Shown: in pieces, positions 1 through 12,814 of the stretch | Position numbering within the stretch: position 1 is the stretch's first letter | Layout: each line of letters opens with the position of its first letter | NCBI GenBank assembly: GCA_010645155.1 | Contig: CM021321.1 | Coordinates: 8,780,471-8,844,470 of the forward strand | DNA length: 64,000 nt | Source: Tigriopus japonicus | Taxonomy: Eukaryota; Arthropoda; Copepoda; Harpacticoida; Harpacticidae | Reading direction: 5' to 3' | Notes under the pieces: model-generated | Seen by the model: only the letters and a program-made list of their open reading frames with translations | What the model was told of the DNA's origin: nothing | Database searches by the model: none | Program-made: the position numbers and the translations under genes

Positions 1-409
1 CTTGTTTCGGTTGCTACTTAGTAGGCTTTTTCTTTGAGTAAGTTGATGCAACAATGTGACATTTTTTGCGATATGTTATCTGTAATGTTATCGAATCCAG
101 TTATATAGACCTCTCAAATATCATGCTTGTGTAATTGAAGTTTTTAAATGCTAAGATATATATTCAGAAATAGGGGCGTGAGAACATTCAATGTTAGTAA
201 ACTGATTGAAAATGTTATGTTCTTGCACTCGATATGAAGCATGTGCAATGAAAAAGGAAAATATTTACGTTTTCTACATTTTCAATTTTTGATTTGATGT
301 TTCAATTCCAATTAAGAGGATATTCTCATTTACAAATCAATGTGATTTACTTGCTTCAAGCCTCGTGCTAATCGTAACTTTAGGATAATTTTGAACTCCC
401 TCAACATTT

Positions 410-871
410 GTCCAATCAAGAAGTACAGAAATCATGGAGGTGGAGGCTAGAAATGAGAATTATGATTTCCAGTAGAAACAAACCATTTGCGTTCTTCTGC
501 CAATGAGACCTGGCTTGCATTGAGAAGAACACGTATTTCAAATTTCAGCCCAATCGAATGCCGGAGTGAAAAGTTCTGCCTTCTCAAAATTATGTACTGA
601 AGAGAGCATAGAATGCATGAACTAGCCGTTTTGTAGTAAAACGATTACCACAAAAGGGCTAGTTCATTCACTCTCGGTAGGATTTACACTGAACTTTGAG
701 TGAGCATAACTTTTGTCTCCGACGTTCGATTGAGTTGAAAATTGAAATACGTATTCTTGTCAACAAATGCAAGGTCTCATTTGCAGAAGAACGTAATTGA
801 ATTGTTCTTACTGGAAATCATAATTCTCAGCGATAGGCTCCAACTCCATGATTCCAGTGCTTCTTGGTCCA
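410..871. repeat. Foldback (hairpin) MITE, about 235-bp arms
   Basis: The sequence from about 410 to 645 is repeated in inverted orientation from about 646 to 871 with almost no loop. For example GAGAATTATGATTTCCAGTA on the left returns as TACTGGAAATCATAATTCTC on the right. The inner turn carries GAACTAGCC on the left and GGCTAGTTC on the right. The arms differ by scattered substitutions and small indels, so this is an old foldback element and not an assembly mirror. No transposase reading frame is present and I could not define a target duplication. It is probably a non-autonomous DNA transposon of unknown superfamily. Confidence 0.8.
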
Positions 872-3867
872 ATCCATCTAACATCCGTACTCCTCTTTGC
901 TGAATATTTACAGGTTCAATAATTACGTTTTCGTCTGGTTAAAATATTTAGTCAATTTCATTTGATCTTTGTTATTCCTTTGATGTAAGGTTGAATATAG
1001 TCTGATAGATTTAAAGTTGCTTTTTTTGACCCATTAAAAGGCCTGCACTTTCAAGACTTGGCAATAAAAACCCCCAAAGATATTTTCAATTTTCACGTTA
1101 TGTCAAAAAGTACGCTTTTTAAGACCCATTTCTGGTGGATGAAACTCTCAAGTTAATGGTAAGCGGATCCGGAGTAAGGTGAGTTTGTGGCTGATGAAGA
1201 GCATTAACCATAAATGGTTTGAGGTTTGGTTTCTCATCATTTAATGATAAAAGTGTCTTGGCCTTGATCTCGATCTCAACCATATTCGACATATGACAAC
1301 CACTGAGTTCGTAATTCGTTCACTCGAGCGTTAGCGAAAAATTAGAGATGTCAAACAGCACTAATAAGAGGCCCTTTGTCATAGTCCATGATTCTAAAAG
1401 ACAAGGATGTGAGACCTGGTGGAGAATTTTGATCCCGAATTTTGATAGGATTATCATTAAGAAGTCAAAATCTTCCCTTTTCAATTTTTAATGCCTCTTT
1501 TTTATGCGGAAGCCAACGATCAAGACGAGGTAAAGCCTCCATACGGAAATGGAGCTCTTTAAAGGCGTCTAAATATTCATGAGCTTGATACCCATCGTCT
1601 CCATTCACATATTGTTCAGTATATATATCATTCATTAATTTGGCCCATCCAGGTGTGCACTAAAGGGAGATCTGGAAATGCCAAAACTGATTCCTAAAGC
1701 TAGTCAATCTCATTCTCAGGTGATTATTGAACTACGAACGCACTCTGTGGTACAAAAAGAATGAGACAAATTTGATAACTTAGGCCAAATTTTCAAGCTT
1801 ACATTATTGTTTCTTTGCCTCCAAGCTTGAATATACAAAAATGTGTCTTCAAGTGCACTTTAATAAAATTAAAATATGGATTCGTGGTTTATTCGCATTT
1901 TCTTGCTTCAATATCCGATTGAGGAGGAAAGTCTTAAGATTTGTTGAATGTTATTGCCGACGAAATATTTTCAAGTAAATGCACATCATAATCAATCACG
2001 CCCATTCCTTTCCGTTAAACTTTTCAAGTATTTTTCGAGATAAGTAGCATTTGATTTGAAGCCTTCAAAATGGTTGGGAATGTCATTTTACGCAAATTTA
2101 CGCAAACTTTTATACATAAAATCTCGAACACATTTTTTTACATTTTTTTTTATTTTTTAGCTTAGCTTTTTTGCTACTATGTTTCAATATGTAGTTAGTG
2201 GAACTTTTGGTTGTTCTCAATTAAACTTTTCTCAAAATTGTTTTTTTTAAATATGGCATGTCGTTTTATGCAAGTTTATCAACCAAAGCAAAAAAAGGAG
2301 TCCCTGTAAACCCGAAACATTTGCTTTAGATTGGTGCTTTAATGACAGCGAAAATAATTCAAGTGCTCAAATGTCTCAAATGTTGTCTTGCTATCTGAAA
2401 TGGCTGGACTGGGATGGATAAAGGGTAATTGTGGAGTTTGAATAACGCTTTATAACCATGGAGGTGTGGAAAATGGTCTAGGAATTCTATTGGGGTGCTT
2501 TGATGTAAAGGCAATATGCAAATGATACGATGTGGGTTGTTGGTAATTTGGGCTTCATTCCAAAGTTCCTCCATTAGTTTTTGTTCATCCTCGCTTGATC
2601 CGTCAACGTTTTTCTACCTGCGTTATTTGTGAACAACTATTAGGTTGGTTTGCATCTTTTCATAGTGCATATTTTGGAGTATTCAGACTTCCACAATAGT
2701 TCTCAGTGAATTAGTCTCTTCTAAAAAGAGACTTTGGAATCCTCTTTTAACAACTATTGCATCTGGTTGAATGCCTTTATTTTTGACCATATGGAAGTGT
2801 ATAATAGCGAAAAGAACCTATTTGTAGAAGTCAAACGAAATGGCAACCCTGATTTCTCGTTTTTCCGTGTGCTTATTTCAAAAGTCATCGAAGAACTCCT
2901 AAAAAATGACAAAAATCCCTTTAATTACCTCGGTTTATCGGTCCGTTAACGAAAAAGGCGACTCCGTAAATTAACACTAAATAATTTAACGCTTTGTGCC
3001 CACCCATGGCTAACATGAACTTCCTGACTTGATAAAGGAAATGAGATGCTTCTTATTAGCATAGCACCCGACTTAATAGAGGGTTAGGCATGCACTGCCT
3101 CAAACTACCACTTAACCTCTTGTGTTGTCAGCTCCAATGCATTCTAGATTATGAAATGTCCCCCCTCCAATCCTAAACTCGACCTCTAATTAAAACTTTC
3201 GATTCTCCACATCCAATTTAAAGTACACACACACATTCTTGCTTGAAATTTTGTGTTCGGAAAAAGACAGTCCTAAGTTTACGATCAATGACCGAGTCAG
3301 GGATTCGAAATAAAACGAAACGACCAGACTTGAGTGGCAAGAAGGAATCGGCATCTATCTTGGGTGGATGGGGGATTAAAAGGCATTGTCTGAATAAATG
3401 AGTCGTGACGTGGCGATGAGTGTGGGTTATGGGTTGATCATTACTTGGTCAAGTGGGATAAAATTGCACGTGAACACGATTTCCCGCTTGCTTAGTGATG
3501 AAAGTGGCTGCCGCAGTTCACATAGATATTTTATCCCTGCTGTTTCAGCCTTGGAAGTTGGCAAACGTATGCGAAACACAGATATCGACAGATGCGAGAT
3601 TCTCGCCTATTTTGGAGGACAGTTTACACAAATAGTTCCAACGATTAATCCCCGAGTATGTGCAAAATTCAGTACAGCATGGAGCAACACTTAAGTCTTA
3701 TTTTTCTGAAGTAGCTTGTTCATTATTCTCAAAAATGGCCAAATTTAGAGAGGCAACAACATTTCAGACTGATATACTAAGTAATTTGGCAGTTTAATGA
3801 ACTTGATATGTAGTTATTCAAGTTATTTTTATCCTCATGTACTTCAATTCCTTCAATGTGGACATTA
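872..3867. other. No identifiable gene
   Basis: This is AT-rich sequence with short chance reading frames on both strands. Examples are a 71-codon frame at 2734-2949 (+), one at 2359-2574 (-) and a 98-codon frame at 3398-3694 (+). None resembles a known protein or shows splice borders I trust. A short CA run lies near 3225. I see nothing else. Confidence 0.5.
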
Positions 3868-4140
3868 GGTTGGTTGTTGAGGCAGTTTTGAAGTATAGTA
3901 GAAGCATATCTAGGAGCATAGAACAAGCATAGAAGAAGCATATGAGACTGAGTAGAAATAACCATGCTCGATCAGATTTCACTACATAAGCTGCATTTAT
4001 TGTGATTGAAAAACACAACTTATGTAGTGAAACCTGATTGAGCATGGTTATTTGTAATCAGTCTCATATGCTTCCTCTATGCTTGTTCTATGCTTCTAGA
4101 TAGGCTTCTACTATACTTCTAAACTACCTCAACAACCGAC
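3868..4140. repeat. Foldback MITE, family A, copy 1
   Basis: A 273-bp inverted repeat starts GGTTGGTTGTTGAGGCAG and ends CTACCTCAACAACCGAC. The arms share AGTATAGTAGAAGC / GCTTCTACTATACT and CTACATAAG / CTTATGTAG. TTA lies on both sides and could be the target duplication; if it is really TA the element would begin one base earlier. A second copy lies at 27904-28157 and shares both ends and the central hairpin, which defines a repeat family in this genome. The GGTTGGTTG end resembles mariner termini, but this is a weak inference. The short antisense reading frames here are by-products of the hairpin. Confidence 0.85.
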
Positions 4141-4312
4141 TTATAGTCAATTGAGGTTGTACTATGAAAAACGACTTTGCTCAGTAGAACAGATTGCAAC
4201 AGAGCTGTCCTGGTCAACTTCAAAAGTGGCCTACAAAACGGTAGGGGGACTGGCCCAGCATGTCGTATCTGTCAATATCTGTGATGCAAAACCGACCCAA
4301 TGAATGCCCGTA

Positions 4313-4640
4313 AAATGTCAGCTTAAACCCTCCGCCACCAGTGCCTCTTGTGGTCTTATTTTGGCAGAGTTACCAGATCGGATTTTTACTTGATATTTTG
4401 GCAAAATAGCAAAAAGTTCTTTAAGCTTCACCATATGACCAAAACTATTGTCTATTTAGGTAAATAACACCACTGAAGAAATAGTCTTATTTGATAACAT
4501 AAAAATTAGTAACATTTAGTAACCAACCTGCTTAAAATTAGCATTAAAAATGCCATGTGGCAATCATACCAGACCATAAAACTAATTCGTTGTCATAATT
4601 AAGAAAGTTTGTTTAGTTTTAGCAAGGGGGGAAACCGTAG
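4313..4640. repeat. Diverged relative of the MITE at 16105
   Basis: Near 4313 the sequence reads AAAATGTCAGCTT followed by GCCTCTTGTGGTC. Near 4541 it reads GCATTAAAAATGCCA and then TGGCAA. The same blocks occur in the same order at 16105-16394. The two copies are strongly diverged and the right end is uncertain. The homology call rests on several short shared blocks. Confidence 0.45.
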
Positions 4641-7600
4641 ATCTTTGGCAGTGGTATAAACCAAGTGACTTTATGAAAAGATCTTTTTGAACTCAAATCT
4701 CTTTTTTAACTAGAGGTGGGATGTGAGATGTTACAACCCATTTTGGTCATCTATTATAGGTGTTGAATGAGGCTTGGATCCATTAAGTGCCACCGTTTCT
4801 TTCCCAGTCAAATATTTACTCAAAACTCATTGTCAAAAGACGTTTCTTTTGACAAGATTGAAATGTGGTCGTTATCTAGCTCTCATATCCCATACAAAGG
4901 ACCGACTGGGTGAACTTATTTTACCCTCAAATGTGTCATGCCAAATCCCTCCAGCTATCTACTGTCAGTCCCTTGGGCTATCGAACCGAGTTCTTCGTTT
5001 TTAAGCTGAAATATTGGCAGGAGTTGACCAAGGACCCTCAAATATAAGTATGAATATTAGCTCTAGGTGTTGAAAGGGTACTAACTAATTCATCCCATCC
5101 ATCAAGTCACATGCTATTCTGCCGGGGGAGTCGTCGAAAGCTGAAATTGACCCCCTTCAAAGACTTTGCGAAGCCCGCGGAGATTTGAACGAAAGGTGTA
5201 GAAAATCGGAAATTATTCATGTGCGTCCATCTCAGATTGAAGACGAGTGATAATGCAGTCAGAGTTCTGAGGGTCCCACCCAACTTGGGGTTGGCTTTTT
5301 TTCCCTTCAATGCTTCACAAGAATCAATTAACTCCGTAAAGAGACTTTGGGTTTTCAAACCTTCAAAGGAGACTAACGAGAGTTATAATTAATTCCCGAG
5401 CAAATTGAAGTAGAACCCTCCCTTGCGCTTCAATCTTGAAAATCCATGTCTAGTCAGTTTTTGAGACAAAGTCGAGTAATATTCAGTTGTGGTTGGCCGA
5501 ACAAGGAATCGTGAGAATGGTTGCTTTTAATAGTTATGTCTCCATTTTGTTTTGTTTTCTCAATTAGTTCCTTAAGAGCTTGGTCATAAATTATATCCTT
5601 GGCCAAATTTTCGCGGGTTGAACGTTCAAAACTGACTCAAGCCTCTGTCGTTTAAACATTTCACGGCTTGAATAAAATTTTGGTACAATTGTGCGTGATT
5701 AGAAATATTCATGAGGGAATTCAATTGACACTGCACTCACATTTATGAACTAGTACTGAGTACATTAGTAGCGGTTAGCAGAGATCGCTTGGGGACACCA
5801 TAAGGTGAGTTATTCCCTAATTGGACCAATAAAATTGATGGATGACCAAAATTATGCGGGAGCGATAAAATTACCGGCCAAAGTAATGTGTTAAGACTGG
5901 TTAAAAAAGTAAAACACCTGATACCAAAAGCAAGTAGGAATTAGGAAAAGCTATGTTTCTGTAAATTATTGAAACAATGGACTGGTGTCGATTTTTTGTA
6001 CTTGGCAAGGAGGCTAATGGCATTTATTGGTAATTTAATGCCTTTTAAAGCAAATATGCAATAAAAGAAAAAATACATTTTGCTCGTGGTTAAATATTCA
6101 TAAAATAATTATTCATGTTGAAACATTAAATCCAAACCTACTTTTTTACCAGTTCGATCAATATATACGATTGCACCTAGGTTTAACAAACTGTTCCTAC
6201 CAAAATACGATATAAAGTGTTTATACTAAAATAGTGCAAAAACACTTCAACCTAACACTATGGCGACCGAGAAAAATATAATAAAAATGTGTTGTCAAAA
6301 AACAATAAAAACAAATAACAGCCATAAGTTTTATTATTAAGCTTAAATCATTTTAACATTGCGGTATTTTTCTCTGTGACTTCATCTACTGTTATGTAAG
6401 GTTAAATTTGCCGTGTTTAGAGTGCTCCTGCAGGGCTTTAAAAAGCATAATAACCCTTTGTCATGAAAGAAATTCGCTCCTCGAGCCTCCATTGAATGCT
6501 AAATTACGTGTCTATCTCAGATGCTCGAAAATTGCCACCAGCAAACTTGTTATTATGAACCAACCTCACACCATCCCTAAAAAAGTAAAAAACACATAAC
6601 AAAACCATTTTGTCCAAGCACAAACTTGAATCTTCCGAATAACTTGGTTTTCTATTTTCGGTTTGGTAATTGAAATCAACCATGGGGAAAGCCAGATATC
6701 GATCAATGTGAGGGGGGTTTGCGCCAAAGATTTCACCACCTTAAAAGAAGAAGGAGAAGCAATTAATTGGCAGGCTTCAGACTTCTCAAGGATTGATCAC
6801 CCATGAGAAGCTACTGTGCAGAACGTATGACCAGAGTTGGGTCCGTACTGAAAAGTACATAACGCTTTGAGAGTTGAGCTTGTTCAATCAGATGAGATGA
6901 GTTGATAAGAACACATGACCCAACAACATTCACACTCGTATCTCAGAATATTTGTGCTTTTACGAGATGTAAATTTTCCTTTATAGGTGGCATGTTAATG
7001 TAAATAAAAAAGCATTGTTTGAGGCGCAAAAAAAATCTAATTTGGATAAGTGTCCTCGTCATATATATTGTTGTAAGAAAATGAAAAGCTCAAGAATAGT
7101 GAAATCAAGTCTAAATAATGATTTAGAAGTATACTCCCAATGATTTAACTGAGCCTAAAATGCAAGTTTATGCAAGAGCATAACTCTTATTTACGATAAC
7201 ACGTCACTTTTTGTCATCCTCTACTTTGTTTCTGCTCCAAGACGTTGAATTTCTTGACAATATCGGGTTTCCTCAGTTAACGAAGCTTTCAATATTCAAT
7301 GGGGAATAGAATTCCATGAAAACGTCAAATAACTTTGTTGTCAGACAAGGATACGCCCTAACTATGATTAGGCTCAAAATCTTGTGGAATATTGGAGCAT
7401 GAATTTTTGAACCGGGGAAGGGTGATAAAACGTGGGTTCGTCATTCAAAAGAATGGGTTGGAGTCCTTAGATTGTAAAAAAACCTTTGAACTAGTCTCCA
7501 TTTAGGTCTCTAATAAAAGCCCATAGACGACTACAAGTACCAACAAAATTTGTGTTTGCAAAATTAATGATTAGTAGTTAGTACTTATAGTCAAACCCAC

Positions 7601-7790
7601 AGTCGAATGCCAAAAAACATCCTGTCCTCAACCTTAAGAGTGTAAAAATAGGACATAGTTGGGCCTGTTCAGTTGAAAACATTCAGTTAAAGATCATAAA
7701 ATCGTGTGTAGTGACAAAAACTGTTGCGACATATTTCCAAGTGTTATCAATCTCCAAATTTCAATTATATTTTGAAGATCCCATACCATC
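4641..7790. other. No identifiable gene
   Basis: I find only short open frames without recognisable motifs, such as 4774-5004 (+) and 5107-5358 (-). The stretch is generally AT-rich, especially 6000-6400. No repeat, RNA gene or exon could be supported. Confidence 0.5.
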
Positions 7791-9592
7791 GTGTTGGGTT
7801 ATAGAGGATTTTAAACCAAGCTTGAAAAATTCGCCAATAGTTGGCATGAAATAGGGGGCAAGTACTACACGGTGGTTTGAGCTTCTGTTTAAGTGTTGCT
7901 GTAATTTTTCGTTTCTCTATGATTCTGTTTTGATAATAAGATTGATATATAATATAACTTAAAACTGACTTTCAGTGTTCACTTTTTAATGAGTTTTTCG
8001 TAAATCATCTTTGATGAAGTATAATTATATAAATTTAAAAGTTATTGATGATCTGGGCATATTTGAAAAAAAAACTTTTAGTACAACGTAAATTTTTGGT
8101 TCAAAAAGTGTAATATTTGCAGCAAACAGTTTGCATTGGAATTTTGCGAAAATTTGATCTTACGTCTATGTTTGATAAAAGTATCAAAGAAAAAATAATC
8201 CAAAAATTTACCTTATAAGTAGAGACCGGGAAAAAATGTTGGAAATACGTCCAAAAAATGTCATTAAAATGTCAGGAAAAAGGGCAAAAAATTTTGAAAT
8301 ATAGGGCAAAAAGGGCAAAAAATGTTGAAATTTTGAGCAAAAAAATGTTGAAAATTAGGGCAAAAAAGTCAACGAAATGTGTGAGAAATGGGACTAGATG
8401 CGTGGAGGACTTGAGAAGACTACAGACATCTGAAGGAAATAATGCCGTCAAAACTCTAGCTTAAAAAAACGGGAGGTTGCGCTTCACATAAGGGGGTGTT
8501 TTTATAAGCTAGACGTCAAAACAGTTTATGTTATAAGACAGATTGCACATTCAGATCCTTTGAAAGGCAATAGATATTAAAGTCTGAGTAAATAATGGCA
8601 ACAGTGCCAACTTAAAACATACTTTACTCTACACATAGCTATTTAACCCACGTAAAATAATCATGGAATTTTTTTCCACACAAAGATCACAAAGTTTCTG
8701 ATTTGAACTTTTTCATAATTTTTTGACAAAAAGCAACTAGTTTAAGGGCACTTTTTCCCTTATCCAAAGATTTTAATTAATTGCCATCGTAAAATGTGAA
8801 GTTGAACAATGACAATTTTAGCGGGAAATTTTGGCGGGAAACTTCAAGCCTTCATTTGATTAATTGGTCCCTCAGAACCGGTTTTGGGATGACATTTTTG
8901 AGCAAAAAGTACAAAAAATGTTAAGAAATGTTGAAATTTTCCCAAAAATGTCAAATAAAATTAAAATGTTATATTCACGTAAAATTGGCAAAAAATGTAA
9001 AAAAAAAATTCATGTAAAAAAAAATTTTCCCTAGCCCTACTTATAAGTTAGTTTTAAGTTATATGATCAATCTTAGAAACAAGACAGAATCATAGAGAAA
9101 CGAAAAATTATCATTAATTTTGGCGACATCGATAATGTAAATTATATTTCTTGGCAATTGCTGAAACATACAGCCGGAGCATTTCATGGCATAATTCGAT
9201 GCATTTTAAAGTCTTCAAGTAATGATAGTTATTAATCTGCTCAATAGATATTGATCAAATTTCGTATCAATTCATAACTAAGGATCCTCTCAATATCTAT
9301 TAAAATTCTTTGGGAAAATATATTGTTTTTCATGGTTTTAAGTGAATTAATATAGTTATTTAAGCTACTTTTAATATATTTGTATTCACAAGATATCTTC
9401 ATTATGACACTGTGACATCAAAAATCGTAATTAGAAGTCTTGGCATTTGAGCAAACACTTTCATAGAGCACAGCTAACCACCGTGACTAAGCACTAAGCT
9501 CACAAGTCTTTTCTCTTTACTTGCCAACCTTCCCCGCCATCTATTGGCGAATTTTTCAAGCTTGGTTTAAAATCCTCTATACCATGTTATTC
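7791..9592. repeat. Old foldback element, interrupted by a hAT insertion
   Basis: The outer left arm at about 7797-7850 contains TAGAGGATTTTAAACCAAGC. It returns inverted at about 9537-9590 as GCTTGGTTTAAAATCCTCTA. A second pair lies further in: TTTTTCGTTTCTCTATGATT near 7910 matches AATCATAGAGAAACGAAAAA near 9090. The arms differ by indels: the right arm holds roughly 350 bp (about 9115-9470) with no counterpart on the left. A hAT element at 8220-9039 sits in the loop and is therefore younger. No transposase is visible. Confidence 0.7.
8220..9039. mobile_element. Non-autonomous hAT element with 8-bp target duplication
   Basis: The element begins TAGAGACCGGGAAAA and ends TTTTCCCTAGCCCTA, which are imperfect inverted repeats of hAT type. 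It is flanked by identical 8-bp copies of CTTATAAG at 8212-8219 and 9040-9047. An 8-bp duplication is the hallmark of hAT transposition. The interior of about 820 bp is A-rich and repeats blocks like GGGCAAAAAATGTTGAAATT at both ends. No transposase is encoded, and the frame at 8258-8464 is low-complexity Lys-rich sequence. It lies inside the foldback element 7791-9592. Confidence 0.85.
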
Positions 9593-10011
9593 TTTGGAAC
9601 GTAAAAAAGTTTGAAGTTTAACAGCTTTGACTTTGGTTTTGCTGTTAAAGTAAAAAGAGTGAGGAAAAGCACAAACCAGCTCCAGACTTCTAAGTTCTAG
9701 CTAATCAGGCAGACGAAGGCGACAGTTGTTTGATCCGTGACCTCTAGATGGGATATTTGCGTTACAGACAAGGTAGCACACTCTATGACGTTCCTTATGA
9801 AACCATCATTTTTAACAATGTTGTTAGGTAATCCCTCAAAGAGGGCGGTTTTGGCGACGTCAAAATTAAGATATCTCTATGGGAAAAGTCACAATCGAGT
9901 CCTCCAATTTCTTTTCAACCCCATCTTGTACATAGAACAACGCAAGGTTCTATCAAGAACTGTTAATGCGACTGCTTGCTTTATCCAAAGTCTTAATCTT
10001 TACAGATAGTA

Positions 10012-10498
10012 CAGTCGAATCTCGTTTTAAGGGATTTTTCTGTCAGCGGGAAAAAATCCCTTATATCGAGATTTCCCTTATATCGAGACTCCTATTTCAG
10101 GCTATTTGTGGCAGACTTGGACACTTTTTTAGCCTTTATTACACGCTCATGAAGCATAATCCGCCGTTTTTGACTCAAACTCCAACCTTTCAGTTACATA
10201 TTACATGTTTTGTCCACCCAACTGTACTGTATAGTATGTACAATCTTTGAAATAACAGCAAACAAATGTTTATTCAAAGTTTTAAAAGAAAAATTCAGTT
10301 ATTTTCTTTTGTTTCTTGCTCTGGCAGTGGCATTTCCGAGAGCTTTTGGCCCCAAAAAATCCCTTATATCGAGTCTCAAGAAATTCCAAATCCCTGATAT
10401 TGAGACTTTTTATGTAGTAAAATTTCCGTCTGCATCAAAAAATTCCTTAAATCGAGATTCTCCCTTATATCGAGATCCCTTATATCGAGATTCGACTG
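10012..10498. mobile_element. pogo/Tigger-like MITE with TA target duplication
   Basis: The ends are CAGTCGAATCTCG and CGAGATTCGACTG, each flanked by TA (10010-10011 and 10499-10500). This terminal sequence closely resembles the CAGTCGAACCTCG ends typical of pogo/Tigger elements. Within 487 bp the subterminal motif CCCTTATATCGAGA occurs repeatedly on both sides and in both orientations, a possible transposase-binding array. Short reading frames cross it but none carries a DDE transposase motif, so it is non-autonomous. Confidence 0.9.
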
Positions 10499-10500
10499 TA

Positions 10501-12260
10501 TTGAGAAAAAGTCCTAGCCCAGAGTTAATTACACATTCGTTAATTTTATTGGATTTATCCTTGCTCTACTAAGATCTTAGTTTTCGACGACATCTAGGGA
10601 CAAACCGGCAAACCTCGAAAGTTCATTCTCGGCCGCACAAAAAGAATAAACATCAACGGAAATTGATTCCCATTTTCTCGCAACCTCTCATTTTGAGTTT
10701 CGTCCATTTTTCCTCCCGTGTTGACATGCAATAATTCCTTATTCCCATTTGTTATTCTAGGTAAGGTTGAGCTTGTGCGGATGAAACATGAAGCTAATTG
10801 AAGGTGCCAATGGAATTGGCCAAGACCATTTGTTAATTGCCCACTGACACGCAGGGCAGTTCATGCCTGATGCATTTCACCTGTAGCTGACTGCCAATGT
10901 GGCTAACCAAGGATGAGGTTTACCAAGTTGCAAATTAGAATAAGCCACAAGAAATGGCAAGTGTAATGTTTCCAGAATGTATTCAAATATGCAAATGGTA
11001 ATCCTGCACTCAAAGTAACGATTGGACTCCTCATTGTCAAGTGTTGAGAGTAAGGTTATCGAAGTCACTATAAGCTAGGGTTTCATTCCATTTGGATTTC
11101 AACTAACCCTTGGGCAATGGTTGGGCACGGGAAAAAAATCTGTCTTCTGGGGACAAAAAGTATTTGGAAAACAATTAAAGAAGTTTCAATGGTCTGGGAA
11201 GGTGACGGCAGGCAGGCCTATGGGCTAACAAGATACCGTGACAATGGAGTTCCTGCTCATTAACATCCATCTGCCCTTTCATTTATGGTTACAAAATTTT
11301 CCCAAAACGCCAATAAACTTGACCCAACTTCCTTGATTCTCAAAGCACTTGGCCAGATTCTGGTCATTGGTGGACAAATGAACATCTGCATGTTGACTTG
11401 CTACTTTTAATTGACCTTCCCAAGGGTAAAAAAAAACTTTGTGACTTAACTGAAGTTAGTTCCGTATTTGTGTTTTTGTTACTTAGAGAAAAATTGTCGA
11501 TCAAAACTCTCTAAAAGCGATTAAGATATGAAATAAACCTTATAGCTGTGACTAAACTAGGTTGCACTTATATTTTTTGTTGTCGAAGAAGTCTGAGTCC
11601 CATGAAAAATGGAATGCCTGGAAATCTTAAACATTGCCGCCTTCATTAACTTCTCTTAAATGAGGCCATTATCGTAAAAACAATATTACGGATCTAAGGT
11701 TAGTCATTTCATCTCATTCAGTTATTTTCATGGTGGGGCTAGGCATGGACTTAGGCTAGGCAAAAAAATATTCATTTTATTTGGTTTGGCACTCTGTTTC
11801 ATCAAAGTGTAAAAATTATCAGATTTTGTTGTTTACTGTTTTCTTCAGTACTGGAACATTTGGTGAATTTTTGAAAGCGTAGGAGTTAAGAATAATCATA
11901 GAATACAAAACGAATACAGTACATATAAATAACCATTCTCAAGCAAAATTTCAGTACTTTTGCTGCTTGTCGAATCTGAAAACGCAACTTATCCATTGTT
12001 ATTTTATTCACAAGAACTCAATTGCTCGGCCAGTTTTTGAGGGCGCCAAGAAGAATAGCTAAATCATAAAAGAATGATCTACAATTAACTTTTCTCCAAG
12101 AAAGACACCTAGTTCTTGAAACTGAGGAGTTGATGTCGCATTAAAGAATGGTTATTTGTACCTTATTAATTATTATTTCTTGCTCTCTTCCCACTGGCCT
12201 CAACAATTCAGCTTTACGGTCATTTGAGCAACAGCTGACGGGGAGGTAGCAAGTATATAC
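10501..12260. other. No identifiable gene
   Basis: Mixed-composition sequence with short frames only, for example 10877-11068 (-). I could not support any exon, RNA gene or repeat here. Confidence 0.5.
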
Positions 12261-12814
12261 AGGGTTAGAAAGAAGTCTTGGGCCAGCAAATATAATTACT
12301 AAATAAATTCATATAGTTTTCACTGACAAGATTTTTACTTGACAATAAAATGATAACCACACCTTGACGCATATGTATTCCAAGTTTCAGATAAAATGAC
12401 TTCCTGTGGCCTTCACAACAGCATGAAAAACACACGAAACATCACAACAGGATCGATGCACATGATCCTTTTTGATTGCGTCCCAGGTTGCAGAAGGGGA
12501 GCCTTGAAATTGTACACACTCTTGCAGGGTTTTAATCCAACCTTGCTCTCCAGAAAAAACGTCAGTATAAGGTCTTATCCTTTTGATCTTGGGAGGAAGG
12601 GGACCATTCTTATTGAAGATGATGTGGTGCATCAGTCCTGTAATGATGTTAGGCTCCGTCTTCATGCTATTGTGAAGGCCACAAGTCATTTTGTCTGAAA
12701 TTTAAACTACATTTGCTTCAACGCATGGTTATTATCTTATGATAAAATAAAAAATTGCCAGGTAAAAAGAGTTGTGTATTAAGTTTGTTGCCATAAGGGT
12801 TCTTGGTCACCCTG
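12261..12814. mobile_element. Tc1/mariner-like foldback element
   Basis: The element starts CAGGGTTAGAAAGAA and ends TTCTTGGTCACCCTG, flanked by TA (12259-12260 and 12815-12816), as expected for Tc1/mariner-type insertion. Arms of roughly 200 bp are inverted copies of each other; the best conserved block is TGTGGCCTTCACAA near 12402 and TTGTGAAGGCCACA near 12668. The symmetry produces two 100-codon antiparallel frames (12396-12698 + and 12387-12689 -) that begin with similar residues. I regard these as by-products of the palindrome and not genes, because neither resembles a transposase. Confidence 0.8.

Noticed and set aside
8258..8464. Lys-rich 68-codon frame
   Set aside because: Low-complexity product of the A-rich repeats inside the hAT element.
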